A DNA stretch of 64,000 nt. Origin: Achatina immaculata. Its lineage: Eukaryota > Mollusca > Gastropoda > Stylommatophora > Achatinidae. The stretch spans positions 37,276,697-37,340,696 of the forward strand of contig CM019701.1 in assembly GCA_009760885.1 (NCBI GenBank), given 5' to 3'. Positions 59,801 through 64,000 of this stretch are shown here, piece by piece (positions within the stretch are counted from its first letter, which is position 1; every line of letters starts with the position of its first letter). The position numbers and the translations under genes are program-made. The notes under the pieces were generated by a model that saw only the letters and a program-made list of their open reading frames with translations, did no database searches and was not told the DNA's origin.

Positions 59801-62800
59801 CTGAAAGTATGCATTGCCTTGTATCACAAAAAGTACAAAACTATGTTCTGATGTTAACTATAGTATCTTATATCTTATCTTATATCCTTCCCATGCTGTT
59901 AAACGTCATATAGTGCTCGCAAGGTAGTTTGCCAAGTTTTCCTGTTTTCAGCAAGCTTTTCAACCTCATCAAGGGGTTTTATGTCTACTAACTGGTCAAA
60001 CTATAGCATGCCTGTAATAAAATCTGCTAAAATAAAAACCAGACTACTTTTTTAAATATCACCACTATACTTACTTATATTTTTTATATGTGGCAGCATT
60101 TCCTTCTTAATTTTAAACATTTCCATCTTAAAGCAGCTATCTAGAAGCTTAGTGAGCCCTGCTGGTCTTGCTTTTGATTCAATATCAATGGCTACCTTTG
60201 AAACTGAAAATCAAACTGTTTCCATGAAACAAATGCTAAATTATGCAAGCATGTTTTGTATTTAAATTTTTGAATACTTTTTCATTAAAATAAACTTGTT
60301 TGTGAGCAAATTAAAATTAATCATAGAAGTAAAGCCAAATAAATAATCTTTATTTATTAATTTCCTTTCTTATTCATTTGTAATTTAAAATGTGTCTGTC
60401 ATTTGTAAGAAGCAATTTTATAAAAAAAACCCCAGAGATAATAAAAATTCTGATGATTAATTTAATTTATAAAATTAGTAATTTGATGCAAATAATTAAT
60501 TAACTCTTTCCGTGCTGATTGGCAACATTTTACCATTTCCGATTTGTCTGTCAAGTGCCGTTTGGTAAAATTTTAACACTTGTTTTGTGTCTAAAAAGAC
60601 GGTGTAATTTTTTTAATTGTACACATTTTTTTTGTGTGTGCATGCCCAGCGACCTTTCATAGTTCTGTCCAAAGCGTTCGTAACAACCGAGTGAAAATGG
60701 TTCTCTCTTTGGAGAAATTTCAATATTTTGTGTGATTTCTGAGGCATATGGACAAGCCCTGTTCACTGTTCGTGAATGTGCCCCAAGTAGATTTTAACCT
60801 ATAAAATGCTAAAAAACAGACTGAAGAAGTAGTTAGATGGTTATTTCAGACATTATTGTACTGAGTTTGCTACATACTATACACTGCTGGCAAGACTCTT
60901 CGGATGCCGCGCGTGGAGTGAAGCTCCTCCCGGTCAAGGAAGAAACTGCGGAAAAGAAGTAAGGGTTGCTGTGCGGCGCCAACGGGAAAAGGTGAAGGAA
61001 AGGATAAAGTGAAGTTTAATCGGTATGTCCAGTTGTATCGCTGCGAGAGCTACACATACCACAGCACCTCTGCTCTAGAGGCCGGCCACGTCCGAAATAC
61101 ACCTACACTGGTGAAATATGCCTAAACTGGCATACACCAGGGGTGAAACTTGATGGCTAGGCATGTCACGCCACCTCCGCTCTAGAGGTCGGTCACGCCC
61201 GATATACACCCATACTAGTGAAATATGCCTAAACCGGCTTACACCAGGGGTGAAACTTGAAGGATACGCATGTCACGGTACCTCTGCTCTAGAGGTCGGT
61301 CACATCCCAAACACGCCCATACTGGGATAATATGCCTAAACCGGCGCAACCCAGAGGTGGAAGTCACTAGTGGTGAGGATTCGTCCTCCTGGACAAAAGT
61401 TCCATCCTGGTCACAACTAGGAAGGATAGCGGCCACAATCACAAAATGCTGAAGTCGGAGACACTGGACCAGGGCAGTCTAGACAGGCAATGACCTCTCA
61501 CCCAGTGGGTATGTTTGCGTATCCTAATCACGCTGAGGTTTTCTGGTGAGAAAGTCCAACACTAGACTGGATGGGCAACCACCTCTCACCCGGCGGTGAT
61601 AAACGGGTATCTCAAAACACGTTGAGGTTTTCCAGTGAGAAAGTCCAACTCTGGCCTGGGTGGGCTACCACCTCTCACCCAGCGGGGATACACTGATATC
61701 TAAAACACGTTGAGGTCTTCCGGTGAGAAAGTCCAACTCTAGACTAAATTGGTGCAATGAAAACCATGGTATCACGCCATCCCACTTCTGAGACCCACCA
61801 AGAATACAGGCTCAAGCCCTGCGATACTCAGAACCTCTTGTGGTCCTCTCAGGGATCTCGTGTGGTCCTTTCGGGGACCATGCAGGAGACCACTGGACTT
61901 AACGAGGACCACAGGTGTAAATTCAGTAGGATCACAGTGCGGTCTTGGTGGTAGAAGTGAGCGAAGAAGAAGCTACATACTATCACACGACAAGATCGGA
62001 TGAAGCTACAGGTCAATCTAGACATCGCTGATGGTAGATCTAGACCTGCCCGATGGTAAGTAGGACACAATTATCAGCTAAAATCATCACACTACTTTTT
62101 TCCTAAAAAACTCTTTTATTCTTACATTTACAGCTATTTTGATGCATAATACATATACTTTTATCGTGGAAATACGTGGAAATACTTTGTTATTTCAATT
62201 TTACAACTATACCCCCTTTACAGATCAAGACCCGCACTTTTAATTTGGCACCCAACTGAACGTCCGCATTTCTTCCTGTGGCAAAGAAAGAGTTAAGTAA
62301 ATCTTGTACTTTGCCTTGAAAACAGTACCTCATTATTGCTTTCACATTTCAGGAAAGATTGCAAGAGTACTATTATTTGATGGAATAACTATTCCAATTT
62401 CATATCACAAAAGAAAAATAAAAAAGAAGCACCAGCTTTCATTGCGCATAACTTAAGATGAAGATTTTTTAAATGTGGATAAATGGACAAAAATCCCCTG
62501 AAAGGTGAATAAAGTGAAAAAAAGTAATAAATGCACTGGATGGTCCAGCACCTTATTGTAGAATCTGGTTGACAGTCTCCTTCAGAATACTAAAGACAGG
62601 AACTTGTAAAGTATCCATCTACTTTTAGAAGCAATAACTCAGCTTGCATTGCACATAAATAGTTTATTTCATACCTCCTTGTGAAAGAATCACAACTGGG
62701 TAGAACCCTCCTTCAGGCTGCATCATTAGTGAGCCTGAAATCATCTCCATATCTGCTGTTACATAACAGTACACCAACTGTTCTGATTTGGGGTTGAAAT

Positions 62801-63828
62801 CTGATTTGTTACAAAGGTCAGGATTGTAATGAATTCCCCAGCCTATTCTGTGGCCCACCAAGGAAACTGTCTCTGAGCAAAGAAATGTGTTAATTCTCAC
62901 CATTTTAATCACATAAATGTCACAATCAAATATGTGCTTAAGAAAATAAGGACTTAGATTCAAGCATTTTCCAATCATTTTCCAAAATGAAAAGACAACA
63001 TGCAAGAGGATATAAAAGAAATTGGTACCACCAAATGGAGAGAGAAGATATGGAATAGAAAGAATGGAGGCAAACTTTATATGCAGCAATGGAAAGCTGA
63101 AGAAGAAGAAAGTACTTCACTGAAAACCTCAGAATAGAATATTTGTGGATCATAAATTTAATTCCATGAGAATTTCTCAAAATATATATTTAACTGCACT
63201 TGTAATTTACCTGCCTCATGGGTGATTAGAAAAAGCAGGATATATGTTGGTAATATGTTGGTCATGTAATGAAACAGTCAGAGAATTCCAAAACAAGCTA
63301 TCAAGTGAACACAACAGGCTGAAGAAAAAGAGGTCGACCACGCAAACTCTAAAGAGGACATTGTTAAGAAAGGCAAAATCAGTAGGCATAAAATCCCTTG
63401 ATGAGGTTGAAAAGCTCGCCAAAAACAGGAAAACTTGGTGAACTACCATGCGAGCCCTTTGTGATGTTTAACAGCATGGGAAGGATGTAAAATTAAGAAC
63501 ATACATATGCATGTGAACACACATGTGTGTATGCAAGCATGTGCACATCCATACATGCAAGCATGTACACACACACATGCATACATGCATGTTATGCATA
63601 CAAACACACACACATGCACATACACACACACACATAAAAGAATTTATATACTTTCTATCATCTGAATGAAAAGTATCTTACCACTTCTGTCCAAGTCAAA
63701 TCTGATAAAATCCTTTACTAGAGGAGAAGCTAAAGGAAAAACCACTGGACTGCACCCTGCCAGGGCAATAGAAGGACCAGGACATCCATCTTCTAATTTT
63801 TCTAGAATAACCTCAAAATGCTGGCAGT
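35499..63828 (-). CDS. Multi-SPRY-domain protein with C-terminal CaaX (3' ten exons)
   Basis: Ten minus-strand exons join without phase conflict: 63682-63828, 62675-62872, 60075-60203, 59402-59569, 58992-59153, 56499-56710, 39980-40100, 38897-39046, 38145-38330 and 35499-35878, giving about 616 residues; the 5' end is outside the window. A clear SPRY domain spans exons 4-6 ('AIAVGVAGKDFPLNKFPGK', 'GFMSKDGRLYRN', 'EGDMVGVEM', 'SVVLFTKN', 'FLPTIAL'). Exons 1-2 and 8-9 are related modules ('HFEV' ... 'VGWG' ... 'PPGGFYP'). The end is 'SCVVL'. SPRY modules bind protein partners; the target is unknown. I do not recognise a named orthologue. Confidence 0.85.
35879..36930. other. SPRY gene last intron, left part: nothing recognised
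   Basis: AT-rich intron sequence with no recognised element. Confidence 0.4.
36931..37051 (-). mobile_element. LINE-C 3' fragment, 10-bp TSD
   Basis: A 121-bp copy with a (GACT)n-type tail. Perfect direct repeats AATTAAACAT lie at 36921-36930 and 37052-37061. Confidence 0.9.
37062..37790. other. SPRY gene last intron, middle part: nothing recognised
   Basis: Unique AT-rich sequence without a recognised repeat or exon. Confidence 0.4.
37795..37945 (+). mobile_element. LINE-C 3' fragment
   Basis: 'agaggaagaccaaggtgaag' through 'gggacatgcaaataaatgaa', with stops and a small deletion relative to other copies, and a short AATG tail. Confidence 0.85.
38145..38330 (-). CDS. SPRY gene, visible exon 9
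   Basis: Acceptor aatacag|CC and donor GGAT|gtaagt, phases 1/1. Encodes 'LLQVGDLVGWGLLYTDDTLH' ... 'QPPGGFYPLIVLPPG', paralogous to visible exon 2. Confidence 0.85.
38897..39046 (-). CDS. SPRY gene, visible exon 8
   Basis: Acceptor ctttcag|GT and donor GAAG|gtacca, phases 1/1. Encodes 'YNHFEVRLTKPFSSICPPPA' ... 'LDFLRFWAVDE', paralogous to visible exon 1 and with the same phases. Confidence 0.84.
39060..39537 (-). mobile_element. LINE-C 3' fragment, longest copy
   Basis: An open minus-strand frame (39534-39082) encodes 'IFPIATYACETWTLNKTAEK', 'CKCYRRVLQISWTQKRTNIS', 'YFGHIKRHDNLEKTVLEGY', 'GKRKRGRPKRRWLQDIVDDL' and a 'KFRKGHAKE' end, all downstream of the RT catalytic core. Tail (ATTC)5 on the plus strand at 39065-39085. 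It interrupts the intron between SPRY exons 7 and 8. Confidence 0.9.
39980..40100 (-). CDS. SPRY gene, visible exon 7
   Basis: Acceptor ctaatcag|GTA, phase 0; donor AAAG|gtaact, phase 1. Encodes 'VNLEHWCLPPGSKVDHSTNT' then 'VYVKDHLTPVCIQAPYSLHK'. It follows a 16.4-kb intron. Confidence 0.82.
40214..40389 (-). mobile_element. LINE-C 3' fragment, 9-bp TSD
   Basis: A 176-bp copy between direct repeats TTATCAGGT at 40205-40213 and 40390-40398, with (AATG)n tail. Confidence 0.9.
40440..41036 (+). mobile_element. Mariner-family transposase, 5' half
   Basis: An open frame from about 40495 encodes 'TKEEQRSVVRFLWAKGYSVE', 'CKTVYNWVKEFSQGRTEIVD' (paired HTHs), then 'GEGILQTIITGDESWVHHYQ', the T-G-D-E-S-W motif with the first catalytic Asp, then 'PKSKRASIQWKH'. 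A frame change lies near 40920. The second half is lost at the LINE-C junction (41036). Confidence 0.88.
41037..41305 (-). mobile_element. LINE-C 3' fragment
   Basis: Begins 'attcattcattcatttgcat' and runs to 'ctttactagccagccttctt'. It carries internal deletions, interrupts the mariner copy and borders the minisatellite. Confidence 0.85.
41306..45732. repeat. 22-bp minisatellite, block 1
   Basis: Consensus 'ttttttattagatcctccaa' plus 'gg', diverged copies, roughly 190-200 units by length divided by period. A 66-bp (three-unit) higher-order repeat occurs near 42415-42615. On the SPRY sense (minus) strand each unit contains AATAAA. A 140-bp LINE-A fragment is nested at 43926-44063. Confidence 0.95.
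43926..44063 (+). mobile_element. LINE-A 3' fragment inside the minisatellite
   Basis: 'gaagaacaacagaaaggatg' through 'cacttaaggttcagagagag', ending in (AG)n. Possible direct repeats GTTTTTTATT at 43916-43925 and 44064-44073 are not decisive because they are part of the host repeat. Confidence 0.88.
45733..53419 (-). mobile_element. LINE-B, EN-RT-RNase H, near full length, split by LINE-A
   Basis: Minus strand: ORF1-like remnants (53200-52820), APE endonuclease (52740-51940: 'LKIMQWNAEGVSS', 'CCIQETHLT', 'MVCGDFNIHSQ', 'GGSDHRPVFL'), RT (51900-50245: 'RPISLTSC', 'AWIDLKKAFDKVW', 'VPQGGVLSPTLF', 'TALYADDLV'), then after the nested LINE-A the RNase H ('VYTDGSAHN', 'DAEVRAI', 'LLTDARSV', 'WIPSHCGIPGNEKADHLA') and a C-C-H-C end ('CTCAQVTQTVEHILQNC'). 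Frameshifts lie near 52140 and 51880, with a stop just before 46905. The tail is (GAA)n at 45733-45752. It sits in the minisatellite, with AGATCCTCCAA on both flanks. The domain order suggests the I group. Confidence 0.92.
47041..50233 (-). mobile_element. LINE-A, near full length, nested in LINE-B
   Basis: 3193 bp flanked by perfect 8-bp direct repeats GGTAGAAT (47033-47040 and 50234-50241). One ORF runs from 50034 to 47062 in a single frame, broken only by two nonsense codons (TGA near 48452 and TGA near 47288). It encodes an APE endonuclease ('IGSWNVRTLNQTGKL', 'LGIQEARWTG', 'LGDFNANVG', 'GSDHNLLVA') and RT ('FIDFEKAFDSV', 'LDFADDICLL'), then '[12 protein letters not shown]' and '[10 protein letters not shown]'. 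The tail is (AG)n. Proteins of this kind are often misannotated as craniofacial development protein 2-like. Confidence 0.95.
53420..55790. repeat. 22-bp minisatellite, block 2
   Basis: The same unit as 41306-45732 (about 105 units by length). Higher-order repeats of roughly 110-220 bp recur at 54180-54480 and 54690-54920. The segment 55170-55790 closely matches 42390-43170 of block 1, including the rare variants 'ttacagggtttattattaga' and 'aatcatcaagagtatttttt'. Confidence 0.95.
55791..55860 (+). mobile_element. LINE-D extreme 3' end with (GATAA)n tail
   Basis: 'ggcgaactactttgcgagcc' then 'ctatgtgacatttaacggca' and 'ataagataagataag', abutting the right end of the minisatellite. Confidence 0.75.
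56046..56395 (+). mobile_element. LINE-A 3' fragment, old
   Basis: A diverged copy ('ccaaacaccataagaaataa' onward) with several indels. It shares the CTGGTGATG nonsense change seen in the long copy. The tail decayed to 'cagagagtgagat'. No clear TSD. Confidence 0.88.
56499..56710 (-). CDS. SPRY gene, visible exon 6
   Basis: Acceptor gtttcag|GT, phase 1; donor GTA|gtaagc, phase 0. Encodes 'DMVGVEMEAFAKNMSVVLFT' ... 'PTIALCANGHDVIVDVYW'. Reading past the donor would end at a stop 51 bases on, so an alternative short isoform is possible. Confidence 0.88.
56915..58290 (-). mobile_element. Tc1-like DNA transposon, decayed
   Basis: Terminal inverted repeats of about 25 bp: left 'ctgttcaaaaaacaagaagc' (56919-56938), right inward 'ctgtttaaaaaaagaaacgc' (58267-58286), both next to TA. 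The minus strand encodes a DDE transposase: 'VWFSDESFFLLQQHDRWRRV', 'GGRGVLVWGMI', 'RHDAEILRPYILPLL', and a C-terminal 'IPQQQIQWLIGAMSMRC'. Several stops separate N-terminal, catalytic and C-terminal parts. It lies in the intron between SPRY exons 5 and 6. Confidence 0.88.
58291..58990. other. SPRY gene intron 5, right part: nothing recognised
   Basis: No repeat or exon recognised. Intron 5 spans 56711-58991 and the Tc1-like element fills its left part. Confidence 0.4.
58992..59153 (-). CDS. SPRY gene, visible exon 5
   Basis: Acceptor tttcaag|AT and donor GAAG|gtaagg, phases 1/1. Encodes the SPRY core 'AIAVGVAGKDFPLNKFPGK' and 'GFMSKDGRLYRNLRHDGNLI'. Confidence 0.9.
59402..59569 (-). CDS. 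SPRY gene, visible exon 4 with two tandem donors
   Basis: Acceptor aatgcag|GT. Encodes 'MKESMLRRSKEIEMTIINEC' ... 'PGVHVVQFTRPLKEDSNFFL'. The proximal donor TTTGC|gtgagt (ending at 59402) is chosen because it gives the shortest SPRY strand. A second gtgagt lies 39 bases further on, inside a partial tandem duplication, and would add 13 residues in frame. Confidence 0.8.
59870..59995 (-). mobile_element. LINE-D 3' fragment
   Basis: (ATCTT)n-like start 'atcttatatcttatcttata' then 'gttaaacgtcatatagtgct' and 'caacctcatcaaggggtttt', the LINE-D 3' signature in reverse. Confidence 0.8.
60075..60203 (-). CDS. SPRY gene, visible exon 3
   Basis: Acceptor attttcag|TT and donor ATAA|gtaagt, phases 1/1. 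Encodes 'VAIDIESKARPAGLTKLLDS' ... 'KMEMFKIKKEMLPHIKN', a probable linker helix. Confidence 0.8.
60500..62296. mobile_element. TTAA-flanked MITE, copy C, split by a retroelement
   Basis: TTAA at 60500-60503 and 62293-62296, with ends 'ctctttccgtgc' and (inward) 'ctctttctttgcc'. Without the nested insert at 60881-61971 it is about 700 bp and collinear with copy A at 13069-13750. Confidence 0.88.
60881..61971 (+). mobile_element. 1.09-kb non-coding retroelement, 12-bp TSD, internal repeats
   Basis: Perfect direct repeats GCTACATACTAT (60869-60880 and 61972-61983) and a GAAGAAGAA end define a retroposed insertion. Its 5' part holds about three 122-bp repeats ('ctctgctctagaggtcggtc' near 61068, 61188 and 61281). 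Its 3' part holds about three 95-bp repeats ('aacacgttgaggttttcc' type, 61500-61745). It is GC-richer than its surroundings. The 3' half recurs at 23101-23414. No protein is encoded. Confidence 0.85.
62675..62872 (-). CDS. SPRY gene, visible exon 2
   Basis: Acceptor ttgctcag|AG and donor GGAG|gtatga, phases 1/1. Encodes 'VGHRIGWGIHYNP' ... 'QLVYCYVTADMEMISGSLMM' ... 'PEGGFYPVVIL', the second half of a SPRY-like fold (V-G-x-G ... G-x-F-x-P). Confidence 0.85.
63235..63495 (+). mobile_element. LINE-D 3' fragment
   Basis: Encodes in part 'NKLSSEHNRLKKKRSTTQTL' and 'KSVGIKSLDEVEKLAKNRKT', ending 'cagcatgggaaggatgtaaa'. It is the clearest LINE-D C-terminus in the window, in the SPRY intron between visible exons 1 and 2. 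Confidence 0.82.
63500..63640. repeat. (CA)n/(CATG)n simple repeat
   Basis: 'acatacatatgcatgtgaac' through 'acacacacacacataaaag', alternating purine-pyrimidine and able to adopt Z-form. Confidence 0.85.
63682..63828 (-). CDS. SPRY gene, visible exon 1
   Basis: Acceptor ctttttag|AC and donor AGTG|gtaaga, phases 1/1. Encodes 'CQHFEVILEKLEDGCPGPSI' onward to 'DFIRFDLDRS'. H-F-E-V is the SPRY entry strand, shared with visible exon 8 (38897-39046). Confidence 0.82.
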
Positions 63829-64000
63829 CTAAAAAGTAAAACAAATAATTATTTAAGACATCAGAAGAACATTGTGATTTTTTATTCACTTCTTGCTTTG
63901 TTTGTCACTCATATATGTCTTTTCACTAATAATTTTGTGGTTTGTACATGTCATTCATTTTCAGTGGTTACTTTCTCTTTTTCTTTCTAATGTTGTATTT

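Overview
This is eukaryotic (animal) DNA: AT-rich, intron-rich and packed with decayed transposable elements. The mix of LINE families, a Penelope-like element, mariner/Tc1 elements, TTAA-flanked MITEs and large minisatellites suggests a lophotrochozoan, perhaps a gastropod or other mollusc. The species is an inference. Nothing prokaryotic is present.

Three host genes can be read exon by exon with consistent splice phases. (1) CEP97 lies on the minus strand: seven N-terminal exons (22799 down to 14352) encode the leucine-rich repeats and the cap region, and the C-terminal half is not found in the window. (2) RPL24 lies on the plus strand: five exons (26845 to 32491) encode a complete 154-residue ribosomal protein with a poly(A) signal. 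It is head-to-head with CEP97, as I recall the human pair at 3q12.3. (3) A gene for a multi-SPRY protein lies on the minus strand: ten exons (63828 down to 35499, with the 5' end beyond the window) give about 616 residues in repeated SPRY-like modules and end in Cys-Val-Val-Leu, a CaaX-type prenylation signal.

Layout. 1-14 kb is repeat territory: 46-bp, 30-bp and 53-bp tandem arrays, LINE 3' ends, two mariner elements, and a Penelope-like element with a GIY-YIG domain and inverted terminal repeats that carries a nested TTAA MITE and a nested LINE. 14-23 kb is CEP97 with intronic repeats. 23-26.8 kb is the divergent intergenic region, with a cluster of truncated LINEs bounded by target-site duplications (TSDs). 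26.8-32.5 kb is RPL24, whose 3.5-kb last intron holds a restriction-like-endonuclease LINE and a MITE. 33-64 kb is mainly the SPRY gene. Its 16.4-kb intron holds two blocks of a 22-bp minisatellite split by an EN-RT-RNase H LINE (LINE-B), which is itself split by a second LINE (LINE-A) with a perfect 8-bp TSD.

LINE family names used here are local. LINE-A has an APE endonuclease and RT with an (AG)n 3' tail. LINE-B has EN-RT-RNase H with a (GAA)n tail. LINE-C has a (AATG)n or (GACT)n tail. LINE-D has a (GATAA)n tail. All splice sites, TSDs and reading frames were read by eye; family assignments rest on remembered motifs, not searches.
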